Source of the DNA: Bacteroidota bacterium | GTDB lineage: Bacteria; Bacteroidota; Bacteroidia; Chitinophagales; Chitinophagaceae | DNA: 64,000 nucleotides | Assembly (NCBI GenBank): GCA_018266555.1 | Contig: JAFEAF010000019.1 | Location: 186,001 to 250,000 of the forward strand | Reading direction: 5' to 3' | Notes under the pieces: generated by a model | Databases searched by the model: none | What the model was told of the DNA's origin: nothing | Seen by the model: only the letters and a program-made list of their open reading frames with translations | Translations under genes and position numbers: made by a program | Part shown: piece after piece, positions 47,586-56,509 of the stretch | How positions within the stretch are numbered: position 1 is the first letter of the stretch | How the letters are laid out: every line of letters starts with the position of its first letter

Positions 47586-47947
47586 CCATTTTATTTGTGA
47601 TCCTGATTTTACTGGCAAGTATAGTTCTTACATTAATTGTGCTTATTCAAAATCCCAAGGGCGGAGGATTGTCCGGAAGTATTGCCGGCTTTAGCAACCA
47701 ATTTATGGGCGTAAAACAAACCACAGATGTGTTAGAAAAAGGTACGTGGATATTTGCAGCCATTATAGGAATTCTTTGCCTGTTTTCCACATTTTTCATT
47801 TCCAAAACATCAACAGGCAGAACAGATGAAATACAAAAAGTAAGTAACACAGCGCCTGCCCCCTTAAATACTCAACCCGCTACAAACAGCAACACCACAC
47901 AGTTGCCCACAAACCAGCCGGCTCAAACGCCTGGCAATCAGAAGTAA
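47582..47947 (+). CDS. secG: preprotein translocase subunit SecG
   Basis: A 121-residue inner membrane protein. Two membrane helices (about 2-20 and 55-75) with the SecG signature IVLIQNPKGGGLSG between them and VLEKGTWIFA before the second. The Thr/Asn/Pro/Gln-rich tail of 40 residues is typical of Bacteroidota forms. It assists SecYE. Followed by a terminator. Confidence 0.92.
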   Translation: MTILFVILILLASIVLTLIVLIQNPKGGGLSGSIAGFSNQFMGVKQTTDVLEKGTWIFAAIIGILCLFSTFFISKTSTGRTDEIQKVSNTAPAPLNTQPATNSNTTQLPTNQPAQTPGNQK

Positions 47948-47970
47948 AAAAAATATAATCTAATTTTAGA

Positions 47971-47996
47971 ACCCTGCCGAAGCGACAGGGTTTTTT
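47971..47996 (+). terminator. rho-independent terminator after secG
   Basis: ACCCTG (47971-47976), 9-base loop, CAGGGT (47986-47991), T-run to 47996. Twenty-three bases after the secG stop. Confidence 0.75.
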
Positions 47997-48014
47997 GTTT
48001 AATTTGTAGCATCT

Positions 48015-49037
48015 ATGAAGAACAAAAAAATCCTTTTCAGAACAGCCCTCATACTAATTCTTATTCTTCTTTTTTTAGGATGGAAATTTTTCGGATCCGC
48101 CTTATCTACTTCCCAGGGAGATTTTTTTTATGTCAAAACCGGTTCTGATCTTACTGCTTTAAAGAAAGAATTGCTCGATAAAAAAATCCTTTCATCCAGC
48201 ACCTGGTTTGATTGGGCATCCAGACTGATAGGATATAAAAATATCAAACCCGGACGGTATAAAATAAACCACGGGATGAGCCTGTTTACATTTGTTCGAA
48301 TGTTGAAAAATGGAAATCAGGTTCCGGTAAACTTTGTGATCACAAAATTGAGAACTCCGGAAGACCTTGCTAAAAAAACAGAAGCCCTGTTTGAATGTGA
48401 TTCCTTACAGATGTACCGTTTTATTAAAAATGAAGACTCGATGAAAACTTTTGGTTTAGATACTAATACCGCTATGGCTGCAGTGATGCCCTATACTTAT
48501 TCCATCCGGTGGAATACCACTCCCCGGAAAATATTTCAAAATTTTATGATCGCATTTAAAAATTTCTGGACCGATGAACGAAAACAAAAAGCAGACAGCA
48601 TCCATCTTACACCTGTTCAGGTTTCTACACTTGCTTCAATTATAGAAGAAGAAACGAATAAGAAAACTGACAAGCCCCTGATTGCAAGTGTTTATCTCAA
48701 TCGCATTTCTATTGGGATGCCACTGCAGGCTGATCCAACTATAAAATATGCGATGAAGGATTTTAAATTAAAAAGAATATATCATGCATACCTCAATGTG
48801 GTATCGCCCTATAATACCTATACGAACAAAGGCCTGCCGCCCGGCCCGATATGCACTCCCTCTGTTGAAACAATTGAGGCGGTTTTAAATGCACCAAAAA
48901 CAGGATTTTTGTATTTTGTGGCCAGTAGTAATTTTGACGGAAGCAGTGTATTCAGCAGCACTCTTGCGGAACATTTGAAAAATGCCAAACTATACCAGCA
49001 AGCCCTGGATAAACTGGACTCCTCCAATAAGAAATAA
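48015..49037 (+). CDS. mltG: endolytic murein transglycosylase MltG
   Basis: A 340-residue protein with one N-terminal membrane anchor (about 8-26), a LysM-like region (about 36-110) and the YceG catalytic domain. The active-site Glu211 lies in LASIIEEETN, and the ADPTIKYA and NTYTNKGLPPGPI motifs are intact. It cuts nascent glycan strands at the inner membrane. It precedes a YihY-family gene by two bases. Confidence 0.93.
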   Translation: MKNKKILFRTALILILILLFLGWKFFGSALSTSQGDFFYVKTGSDLTALKKELLDKKILSSSTWFDWASRLIGYKNIKPGRYKINHGMSLFTFVRMLKNGNQVPVNFVITKLRTPEDLAKKTEALFECDSLQMYRFIKNEDSMKTFGLDTNTAMAAVMPYTYSIRWNTTPRKIFQNFMIAFKNFWTDERKQKADSIHLTPVQVSTLASIIEEETNKKTDKPLIASVYLNRISIGMPLQADPTIKYAMKDFKLKRIYHAYLNVVSPYNTYTNKGLPPGPICTPSVETIEAVLNAPKTGFLYFVASSNFDGSSVFSSTLAEHLKNAKLYQQALDKLDSSNKK

Positions 49038-49039
49038 GC

Positions 49040-50008
49040 ATGTCGTTTCTCATCAGATTAAAAGATAATATCATAAATTCTTTTCCAGCCAGGTTCCTGG
49101 TACGAAAAAGTAAATACATTTTTTTACCGGGATTCAATGGTATACCTCTTTATGATGTAGTTGATTTTTTTATAGGCCAGATTAGAACGATAGGAATGAA
49201 AGAAAGAGCAGCATCGATTGCTTTCAATTTTGTAATGGCCATACCACCTGCAATTATTTTTTTGTTTACATTGATTCCTTATTTACCGGTTTCCAAACAA
49301 TTTGAAAATGCATTATACATCCTGATACAGGATATCATTCCCGGCCAGGAACACAATTCGCCTCTGGTAAATTTTCTTCATGATTTTATCAGAAAGCCCC
49401 GCACCGGTCTATTGTCCCTGGGTTTTATATTATCCTTATACTTTTCTTCCAATGCCGTTTTAGGAATCATGCGATCCTTCAATAAAAATTATATTGGCTT
49501 TACAAAAAGGACCGGAATGCAAAAACGAGGTGTGGCTTTACGCCTTACGTTAATTCTTTTTGTACTTGTTTTTATATCAGCACTCTTACTTATTGCAAGA
49601 GGAGCTGTCCTGGAATATTTTGGCGTTACAAATCACAGTATCCGGAATACAATTAACAATATTCGTTGGGTTATAATTGTCATCCTCTTCTTTGCCTGTG
49701 TTTCCTATATTTACCGGTTTGCCCCTGCTGTTTACAAAAAATGGAAACTAATCACACCCGGTTCGATTCTCGCTTCCGTCCTGATGATTCTTTGCACTTA
49801 CCTTTTTTCATATTGGGTTAATCACTTTTCACATTACAACCAGTTATATGGTTCCATAGGCACTGTGCTGATCGTGATGATAATGATCTATTTTAACTCT
49901 TTGGTGTTATTAATTGGTTTTGAGCTGAATGTCAGTATTTCTACTTTGAAAGAGATCGCAAACGAACGAAATAAAAATTTGAGGAATGGTGAAAAAACTT
50001 TGTTATAA
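49040..50008 (+). CDS. YihY/BrkB-family inner membrane protein
   Basis: A 322-residue protein with six hydrophobic segments; RAASIAFNFVMAIPPAIIFLF and the loop PYLPV, then WVNHFSHYNQLYGSIGTVLIVMIMIYFNSLVLLIGFELN near the end are family signatures. Often mislabelled ribonuclease BN. Role in membrane transport or lipid handling is not established. Co-directional with mltG and almost adjacent. Confidence 0.9.
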   Translation: MSFLIRLKDNIINSFPARFLVRKSKYIFLPGFNGIPLYDVVDFFIGQIRTIGMKERAASIAFNFVMAIPPAIIFLFTLIPYLPVSKQFENALYILIQDIIPGQEHNSPLVNFLHDFIRKPRTGLLSLGFILSLYFSSNAVLGIMRSFNKNYIGFTKRTGMQKRGVALRLTLILFVLVFISALLLIARGAVLEYFGVTNHSIRNTINNIRWVIIVILFFACVSYIYRFAPAVYKKWKLITPGSILASVLMILCTYLFSYWVNHFSHYNQLYGSIGTVLIVMIMIYFNSLVLLIGFELNVSISTLKEIANERNKNLRNGEKTLL

Positions 50009-50033
50009 TTTATTAAACTTTGTATAATAAAGA

Positions 50034-50648
50034 ATGATCATGAAAAAGATATTAATCCCCGCATTACCCGTTTTAACCGCTTTAATGCTAGCATTGAAAC
50101 CTATTGATAACCCCTTACCTATCGGCGCTCCAATTCCTAACCCGGAATTAAAAATGAAAAATATTGACGGAAGCGATATCTCATTCAAAGAGGCTATGAA
50201 CAAGAATGGCCTTTTGGTCATGTTTAGCTGTAACACCTGCCCGGTAGTTAAAGGATATCAGCCCCGCTGTAATGAGATATGCAAATACGCCATCAGCAAC
50301 CAAATTGGCGTTATTCTATTAAACTCTAATGAGGCTTACAGGAAAAATGGAGATTCATTTGATGATATGAAAGCATACGGACACAACAATAATTATACAT
50401 GGAGTTATGTGGTTGATAAAAACTCTGAAATGGCCAATGTATTTGGAGCTACCCGCACCCCCGAATGTTTTCTCTTCAATAAAGATGGAAAGCTGGTCTA
50501 TCATGGTGCAATTGACAATAATTCCAATAGCGAAGAACAAGTTACCCGTAAACATCTGGCAATAGCCATTGATGAAATGATTGCCGGGAAAGAAATTTTA
50601 GTGACAGAAACCCGTTCTGTAGGATGCAGTATTAAAAGAAATTTCTAA
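50034..50648 (+). CDS. exported thioredoxin-like (redoxin) protein
   Basis: A 204-residue protein with a hydrophobic N-terminus (about 4-21) and an AhpC/TSA-like fold. The active-site stretch is MFSCNTCPVVKGY with Cys66 and Cys69, a CxxC with NT between; ATRTPECFLFNKDGKLVYHGAIDNN carries the cis-Pro loop. An additional Cys is near the C-terminus. The family of this pattern is described as thioredoxin-like, of unknown partner. The start could also be the ATG two codons later. Confidence 0.85.
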   Translation: MIMKKILIPALPVLTALMLALKPIDNPLPIGAPIPNPELKMKNIDGSDISFKEAMNKNGLLVMFSCNTCPVVKGYQPRCNEICKYAISNQIGVILLNSNEAYRKNGDSFDDMKAYGHNNNYTWSYVVDKNSEMANVFGATRTPECFLFNKDGKLVYHGAIDNNSNSEEQVTRKHLAIAIDEMIAGKEILVTETRSVGCSIKRNF

Positions 50649-50671
50649 GTTATAAGTTCCAGGTAAAATAT

Positions 50672-50695
50672 TCCATCCCCCTCCGATGGATTTTT
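50672..50695 (+). terminator. rho-independent terminator after the redoxin gene
   Basis: TCCATC (50672-50677), loop CCCCTCC, GATGGA (50685-50690), five T. Confidence 0.65.
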
Positions 50696-50730
50696 ATTTA
50701 CATACCTTAAATTAAAATTTGCGAACTTAC

Positions 50731-51219
50731 ATGAAACGGCTTTTGATTTATATTGCCAAATGTGTTACCGGTGTTTTAATCGCATTCCTGCTGGCTAAAT
50801 TGTTTCATTACAATGATTATATCTGGTGCCTTATTTCCATTATCCTTGTTCTTTCCCCGGATGCAAAAGATGCATTGCCACAGGCTTCCAACCGGATAAA
50901 AGCAAATCTTATTGGAGCGGCAGCGGGGCTTTTTATGCTTTTATTCCATGTGAATCCTGAATATACAGTTAGTGGTGCTGTTGTCATTACCATCATTGTT
51001 TGCACTTATACAAAGCTGGAAACCGCCACACGAACCGCACTGGCAGCTACCATTATCGTTACCATCCATGAAAATGGAAAATATATCTGGGACACTTCTT
51101 TAGAACGGGTGATAGCTGTTATTGCCGGGTGTATTATTGGTATTGTAATTACTTTTGTTTTTCATTCCCGCTTCATCCACCCTAACCTTGAAAACAGTAC
51201 AAAACCCAGCGAAGGATAA
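50731..51219 (+). CDS. FUSC/aromatic acid exporter-like membrane protein
   Basis: A 162-residue membrane protein; ATG at 50731 is chosen over an in-frame TTG at 50719. About five hydrophobic segments, with the family sequence YIWCLISIILVLSPDAKDALPQASNRIKANLIGAAAG. It is the membrane half of FUSC-type proteins without the cytoplasmic domain. Transport substrate unknown. Confidence 0.75.
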   Translation: MKRLLIYIAKCVTGVLIAFLLAKLFHYNDYIWCLISIILVLSPDAKDALPQASNRIKANLIGAAAGLFMLLFHVNPEYTVSGAVVITIIVCTYTKLETATRTALAATIIVTIHENGKYIWDTSLERVIAVIAGCIIGIVITFVFHSRFIHPNLENSTKPSEG

Positions 51220-51282
51220 AATATTGAATACCTGGTGAGGCCAACTTTTCCTGATTCGTAGCTGTAATTTAAAGGTGATCTT

Positions 51283-51759
51283 TTATTTGGAAGAAAGCAT
51301 AGTTCTTATCTCCCTCTCCAATTGAGGTTTTGAAAATTGAATTTCGAAAAATTTTCTATACCCTGTTTTATTATTTACAAAAAGACTGGCCGGTATAGCC
51401 CCTGACCAGGCGCTGTCAACCTTTGGACAGAAATAATCGGCATCGGATTCATCGAGCCATACCACAGGCGAAGAATATTTTTTCTTTGCAATAAAATTTT
51501 TTAGCTCTGCAGGATACGATTTTTCAAGATCCAAACTCACTAATAACAGATCTACCTTATTTTTCTTGGTTATCTCCTCTAAAAATGGAATTTCTTCAAT
51601 ACAAGGCTTACAAAATGTAGCCCAGAAATTAACGATCAAAGGTGTTTTGCTTTCCTGAATAGTTTTTTCAAGATCAGTGATTTTAATTTTCTTTACTCCC
51701 TGTGCATGGAGCACAGCCGAATAAATTAAAAATGCAATAAATAATAAAGTCCTGCCCAT
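51283..51759 (-). CDS. TlpA-like periplasmic thioredoxin
   Basis: A 158-residue protein; the start at 51759 gives a signal peptide (MGRTLLFIAF to LHAQ, residue 20), while the 12 extra codons upstream do not. Thioredoxin fold with active site WATFCKPC (Cys50, Cys53) and IPASLFVNN as the cis-Pro loop. Probably reduces disulfides or delivers electrons to cytochrome or carboxypeptidase partners in the periplasm. Four bases separate it from the TrmH-family gene upstream if the long frame is used. Confidence 0.87.
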   Translation of the reverse strand: MGRTLLFIAFLIYSAVLHAQGVKKIKITDLEKTIQESKTPLIVNFWATFCKPCIEEIPFLEEITKKNKVDLLLVSLDLEKSYPAELKNFIAKKKYSSPVVWLDESDADYFCPKVDSAWSGAIPASLFVNNKTGYRKFFEIQFSKPQLEREIRTMLSSK

Positions 51760-51798
51760 ATAAATCAAATTCTTATCCCAGGAGTTACTGATCACTAA

Positions 51799-52386
51799 TT
51801 AAACACTGTCAAGCCCCCATTCTTCAACTAATTTTTCAATTTGCATTTCACCCAAATGAGTTTTGTCGTAATGCCCGGCAATATTTTTTTGCCGGAATGC
51901 CTCATACAAAGTTACGGCACAAGCCACACTAATATTTAAAGAGCGGATGATTCCAACCTGAGGGATTACAAAATTTCCATCGGCATATTTTCGTATTTCT
52001 TCACTTACGCCCTCATGTTCATTGCCAAAAACCAGGGCAATGCTTTTGGTAAAGTCTACAGTATGTAAACTTACAGCATCACCGCTCAAATGTGTCGTTA
52101 AAATTGTTGAATAATGTTTTCTTAATGACGAAAAACATTCCCCTGCATTATCATACTGATGAACCGTAAGCCATTTTGCAGCACTGGAAGAGCTTTTAGT
52201 CCCCCATTTTTTATGCCTTGCGATTTTTGTATTCAGCACATACACATCCTGCACTCCCACCGCATCGCAGGTTCTCATCACCGCTGAAATATTATGCGGG
52301 TCAAAAACATTTTCCAGCACCACGGTAATATCGTTTTGCCTTTTATTTAAAACTGACCATAGTTTTTGTTTTCTTTCCGGAGTCAT
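51799..52386 (-). CDS. trmH: TrmH (SpoU)-family tRNA/rRNA 2'-O-ribose methyltransferase
   Basis: A 195-residue SPOUT enzyme with the three motifs: ENVFDPHNISAVMRTCDAVG (motif 1, catalytic Arg), LVFGNEHEGVSEEI (motif 2) and IPQVGIIRSLNISVACAVTLYEAFRQ (motif 3, knot). This closely matches tRNA (guanosine-18) methyltransferase TrmH. The N-terminal extension RKQKLWSVLNKRQNDI is also as in TrmH. An rRNA target cannot be excluded. Confidence 0.9.
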   Translation of the reverse strand: MTPERKQKLWSVLNKRQNDITVVLENVFDPHNISAVMRTCDAVGVQDVYVLNTKIARHKKWGTKSSSSAAKWLTVHQYDNAGECFSSLRKHYSTILTTHLSGDAVSLHTVDFTKSIALVFGNEHEGVSEEIRKYADGNFVIPQVGIIRSLNISVACAVTLYEAFRQKNIAGHYDKTHLGEMQIEKLVEEWGLDSV

Positions 52387-52404
52387 ATAACTGTATTGAT
52401 TAAC

Positions 52405-52434
52405 TTGTAGAACTGTCTAAAATAAGTATATTTA
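52405..52434 (+). promoter_or_regulatory. candidate promoter of the pyrimidine catabolism cluster
   Basis: TTG (52405-52407), 19 bases, TATATTTA (52427-52434; 7 of 8 to the -7 box with two free positions). It lies 53 bases before the mmsA ATG. Confidence 0.45.
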
Positions 52435-52487
52435 TAGTTGCAGCATTCATGAACAAAATTCTTAATAAAAACTAATACTCGCACATT

Positions 52488-53945
52488 ATGAAATACAATC
52501 CTGTTCAAAATTATATCAATGGGAAATTTGTTGATGCTTCTTCGCTCAGAACTTTAGATGTCATCTCTCCTATTGACGGTAATTTGCTTTCAAAAGTTCC
52601 TATGTCCACTGCAAAAGACCTGGATCATGCAGTAAAAGCTGCTAAAACTGCTTTTCCGGGCTGGAGTAAAACAACAATTAAAGAAAGAGTGCAGGTTTTT
52701 TTTCGTTATAAATATTTATTGGAAAAAAATCTGAAAGAACTCGCAGAACTGGTGCAGGAAGAAAACGGGAAAACATACGGAGAAGCGGTTGCTGAAGTTG
52801 AAAAAAGTATTGAGTTAACAGAATTTGCCTGCTCCTTGCCGCAATTAGTAACCGGTGAAGTATTGGAAGTAAGCCGGGGAGTTGAATGCAGAACTGAGCA
52901 TGCTCCACTGGGAGTGGTTGCTTCTATTGTTCCATTCAATTTTCCCAATATGGTTCCTAATTGGACCATTCCAAACGCCATCGCACTCGGGAATTGCATG
53001 ATCATTAAGCCCTCTGAAAAAGTTCCTTTAAGCTGTGGACGATTGGCGCAACTATTGAAAGAAGCAGGATTGCCCGATGGTGTTTTCAATATTGTGCATG
53101 GCGATAGTGAAATTGTAGAAGCTATTTGCGATCATCCGGGCATTGAAGCAGTTTCCTTTGTAGGTTCTACTAAAGTTGCTAAAATAGTTTACCAGAGAGC
53201 TACACATAATTTCAAACGGGCATTAGCATTAGGAGGAGCAAAGAATCATTTAATGGTTTTGCCCGATGCCAAAGCTGATATGACAGCTCAAAATGTTGCA
53301 GCCAGCATGAGTGGCTGCGCCGGCCAGCGATGTATGGCAGCCAGCGCCATGGTTGGTGTAGGAAATATTGACCATATCATAGATAAAATATGTGATGAAG
53401 CCAGGAAAATTATACCCGGAAAAAATCTTGGCGCTGTTATCAGCAAAGAATCAAAAGAAAAAATTGAAAAATATATTACGGAAGCAGAACAGCAGGGCGC
53501 CAAAGTTTTAGTGGATGGAAGAAATGCGAAAGTAGCCGGGAAGGAAAAAGGAACTTATGTAGGCCCTACAGTGATTGATTATGTAAAACCGGAAATGGCA
53601 GTTGCACGGGAAGAAATTTTTGGGCCGGTAATAAGTATCATGAGAACACAAACATTGGATGAAGCACTTGCTATTGAAAATGCAAATCCTTACGGTAATG
53701 CTGCATCGGTGTTCACACAAAATGGCGGACTGGCCCGGTATGTAATTGATCATGCCAGCGCCGGGATGATTGGTGTAAATGTAGGTGTGCCGGTGCCAAG
53801 AGAACCATTTTCTTTTGGCGGCTGGAATGAAAGCAAATTTGGCGTAGGTGATATTACAGGAAAAAGTTCAATTGAATTCTGGACTAAGTTGAAAAAAAGT
53901 ACAACGAAATGGAACCCGGAGGCCGGAGTGAACTGGATGTCATAA
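52488..53945 (+). CDS. mmsA: (methyl)malonate-semialdehyde dehydrogenase, CoA-acylating
   Basis: A 485-residue aldehyde dehydrogenase of the MmsA class: INGKFVDA start, SIVPFNFPNMVPNW, catalytic Cys282 in GCAGQRCMAASAM, and SIEFWTKLKKSTTKWN C-terminal signature of MmsA. It converts malonate semialdehyde to acetyl-CoA or methylmalonate semialdehyde to propionyl-CoA with CO2 release. Here it fits the end of beta-alanine (uracil) and 3-aminoisobutyrate (thymine) degradation. Valine catabolism is the alternative role. Confidence 0.93.
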   Translation: MKYNPVQNYINGKFVDASSLRTLDVISPIDGNLLSKVPMSTAKDLDHAVKAAKTAFPGWSKTTIKERVQVFFRYKYLLEKNLKELAELVQEENGKTYGEAVAEVEKSIELTEFACSLPQLVTGEVLEVSRGVECRTEHAPLGVVASIVPFNFPNMVPNWTIPNAIALGNCMIIKPSEKVPLSCGRLAQLLKEAGLPDGVFNIVHGDSEIVEAICDHPGIEAVSFVGSTKVAKIVYQRATHNFKRALALGGAKNHLMVLPDAKADMTAQNVAASMSGCAGQRCMAASAMVGVGNIDHIIDKICDEARKIIPGKNLGAVISKESKEKIEKYITEAEQQGAKVLVDGRNAKVAGKEKGTYVGPTVIDYVKPEMAVAREEIFGPVISIMRTQTLDEALAIENANPYGNAASVFTQNGGLARYVIDHASAGMIGVNVGVPVPREPFSFGGWNESKFGVGDITGKSSIEFWTKLKKSTTKWNPEAGVNWMS

Positions 53946-53975
53946 CCAGGTTTATAATCAAATATCAAATCTGAA

Positions 53976-54544
53976 ATGAAAATTATTAAAAGTATCCAGA
54001 ACAAGATTTACAAATTGAGGGGAGAGAGAGTAAGGCTTGGCAAGCACCTAGCATACTTATATGAAATTGAAACAAAGTCTCTTAATCTTGCCGTTAAACG
54101 AAATGCCAAAAGATTTCCGAAAGATTTTATGATTCAACTCACCGGTATTGAATGGGAGAAATTAAAGTTTCAAATTGAAACCATAGAAAATGGTGACTCT
54201 TTAATGTTGGAGAATGAAACCTTAAAGAAAGGAAGGGGTAAACATACAAAATACCTTCCCTACGCATTTATAGAACAAGGCGTAGCTATGCTAAGCGGCA
54301 TTTTTAATTCTGACAAAGCTATTGTATGAATATCGCCAATATGAGAGCTTTTACTGAGATCAGCCAAATATTGATTGAAGAAAATGATTTAAGGAACCAG
54401 CTAAAGCAAATAAAAGAAAAGATGGGAGACCATGATGTACAATTAAACCAGATTTATGATGCCATGGAAAATTTATTGGACAAAAAAGCAGCAGAAAGAA
54501 AATGGGAGGAGAAAAAAAGAATCGGGTTTAAAGTAGCTGAATAA
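53976..54544 (+). pseudogene. ORF6N-domain protein, split by a one-base frameshift
   Basis: Residues of one ORF6N protein are spread over two frames: 53976-54329 (117 codons, ORF6N domain, FIEQGVAMLSGIFNSDKAIV) and 54326-54544 (72 codons, starting MNIANMRAFTEIS). In intact relatives the two parts run on, with the MRAF sequence directly after the AI-V motif. The join GTATGAA lacks one base relative to a continuous frame. The overlap ATGA could allow re-initiation, and programmed shifting lacks a slippery heptamer, so I call it a probable pseudogene. ORF6N domains are DNA-binding-like, phage-associated. It lies between mmsA and a DinB gene and is unrelated to the pathway. Confidence 0.7.
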
Positions 54545-54606
54545 AATAAAACCCAGTATCAAAATGAATTGTACTGGTTGAATAATTTAAATTTAATTTC
54601 CAGTAT

Positions 54607-55089
54607 ATGATCCCGAAAAATGACTTACTCAATATATTCCAAAAGGAATTTGCCACAACTTTAAAAGTGATGAAGGCATACCCAAAAGATAAAATAGATT
54701 TCAGTCCGCATGAACGTTCACAAAAAGCAAAAAGGCTCATGTCCACTTTTATTTTTGAAATGTACCTGCTTCGCTCCTATCTGTTTGGTGAAAAAGTGGA
54801 TCGTTCCGTATTTCAACAATATAATAAAGAAACACTGGATGAACTCATTGCAGATTTTCAATCGGAAACATCCAAAGTCATTGACCTTATTCAGAAATCA
54901 GGAAATGAGATTCTCAATAAACAGGTTCAGTTTGCCGGGGTCAATTTCGAAGGAGGCAATTTTGCCATGATGATGTTATTTGACCAGATACACCACCGGG
55001 GACAATTATCTGTATATATTCGAATGATAGGCGGGAAAGTGCCTTCGATTTATGGACCATCTGCTGATGACAGCAGTACAAATCTTTAG
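54607..55089 (+). CDS. DinB-family protein, one metal ligand missing
   Basis: A 160-residue four-helix protein with the C-terminal motif DQIHHRGQLSVYIR and ending PSIYGPSADD, as in the DinB protein at 37712. The second helix reads KRLMSTFIFEMYLLRSYL and lacks the His usual there, so metal binding may be lost or altered. It sits in the pyrimidine cluster 20 bases before the aminotransferase gene, so co-transcription is likely. A metabolic role is unproven. Confidence 0.82.
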   Translation: MIPKNDLLNIFQKEFATTLKVMKAYPKDKIDFSPHERSQKAKRLMSTFIFEMYLLRSYLFGEKVDRSVFQQYNKETLDELIADFQSETSKVIDLIQKSGNEILNKQVQFAGVNFEGGNFAMMMLFDQIHHRGQLSVYIRMIGGKVPSIYGPSADDSSTNL

Positions 55090-55109
55090 TAATCTTAAAA
55101 TTAATAAAA

Positions 55110-56453
55110 ATGATAAAAGAAATCTCAGAAGCACAGGACATCGTCAGCAACAGCCAGGATTACACACTTTTTTCCTGGAGCAAACAAAAAGGAACAAATC
55201 CAATTGCCATAAAATATGGTGAGGGAGTTTATCTATACGACTATGACGGAAAAAAGTATCTCGATTTTTCATCGGGTTTGATGAATGTAAATATCGGGCA
55301 TGGTAATCAACGGGTGACTGAAGCCGTGATGAAACAAATGCAGAAAGTGGCTTATGTCACTCCTTCTTGTGTTACAAAAGTTCGTGGAGAGTTAGGAAAA
55401 AAATTAGCAGCGATTTGCCCCGGAGATTTGAACAAGGCTTTTTTTACATTAGGTGGCGCCGATACTATTGAAAATGCAATTAAACTGGCAAGGCTTTATA
55501 CTGGTCGTCATAAAATTTTGACCCGTTACCAATCTTATCATGGTTCAACAAATGCAGCCATGACTGCGAGCGGTGATCCAAGAAAACTTGCAGTGGATTC
55601 ACAACAAGCAAGCAACTTTGTTCATTTCGATCTCCCTTATTTGTATCGTTGGGAATATGGCGAGGAAAATTTGTTAAGAGAATCTGTGGCAAGCCTGGAA
55701 AGAGTGATCGCTTATGAAGGGCCAAATAATATTGCTGCAATTTTATTAGAAGGAGAATCCGGTTCATCAGGCTGTATAAAATACCCGGTGGGTTATTTAA
55801 AACAAGTGAGAACACTTTGCAATAAGTATGGAATTTTATTGATCATAGATGAAGTAATGAGCGGTTTTGGAAGAACGGGAAAGTGGTTTGGTTTTCAAAA
55901 TCATGATATCATTCCGGACATGATAGTTATGGCAAAAGGTTTGACCTGCGGTTATCTCCCGCTTGGTTGCTTAATGGTTAGCGATAAAATTGCTTCTAAA
56001 TATAATGATGCCGTGCTGCCGCTCGGACTCACCTATTCCGCACATCCTGTTAGCTGCGCTGCAGCCCTTGAAGTGTTGAAAATTTATGAAGATGATCATT
56101 TAATAGAAAATGCAGCGAACATGGGGAAATACATGGATCAGCAGGTAGAAAAATTAAAACAAAAACATTCCAGCATCGGCGACTGGAGAAACACAGGACT
56201 ATTAGGTTGCCTCGAGTTGGTAAAAAATAAAAAGACAAAAGAGCCGATAGCACCCTTCAATGCAAAACCCGATGAAATGACCGTAATGAATAAAGTGGCA
56301 GGAAAATTAAAAGAGCTGGGAATGTACACACAGGTGAGATGGAGTTATGTATTTATTGCGCCACCCCTTTGCATTACCAGGCAACAGATTGATGAGGGGT
56401 TGGCGATCATCAGTGAAGCGATCAAAATGGCGGACGAGACCATAACTCCATAG
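55110..56453 (+). CDS. class III aminotransferase, probable beta-alanine aminotransferase
   Basis: A 447-residue PLP enzyme of omega-transaminase type. PLP Lys276 is in VMAKGLTCGYLPLG, Asp247 in IIDEVMSGFGRTG, and GGADTIENAIKLAR is the phosphate loop. Context (dihydropyrimidinase, ureidopropionase, MmsA) points to conversion of beta-alanine or 3-aminoisobutyrate to the semialdehyde that MmsA uses. GABA or other omega-amines remain possible. Confidence 0.85.
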   Translation: MIKEISEAQDIVSNSQDYTLFSWSKQKGTNPIAIKYGEGVYLYDYDGKKYLDFSSGLMNVNIGHGNQRVTEAVMKQMQKVAYVTPSCVTKVRGELGKKLAAICPGDLNKAFFTLGGADTIENAIKLARLYTGRHKILTRYQSYHGSTNAAMTASGDPRKLAVDSQQASNFVHFDLPYLYRWEYGEENLLRESVASLERVIAYEGPNNIAAILLEGESGSSGCIKYPVGYLKQVRTLCNKYGILLIIDEVMSGFGRTGKWFGFQNHDIIPDMIVMAKGLTCGYLPLGCLMVSDKIASKYNDAVLPLGLTYSAHPVSCAAALEVLKIYEDDHLIENAANMGKYMDQQVEKLKQKHSSIGDWRNTGLLGCLELVKNKKTKEPIAPFNAKPDEMTVMNKVAGKLKELGMYTQVRWSYVFIAPPLCITRQQIDEGLAIISEAIKMADETITP

Positions 56454-56509
56454 GAGTTGGCTAAATAATAAGTATTCGTCTCCTACTGAGGCGATCTAAA
56501 CCAGGAAAA

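Noticed and set aside
54320-54335. Programmed ribosomal frameshift in the ORF6N gene
   Set aside because: No slippery heptamer at the join; a base deletion explains it more simply.
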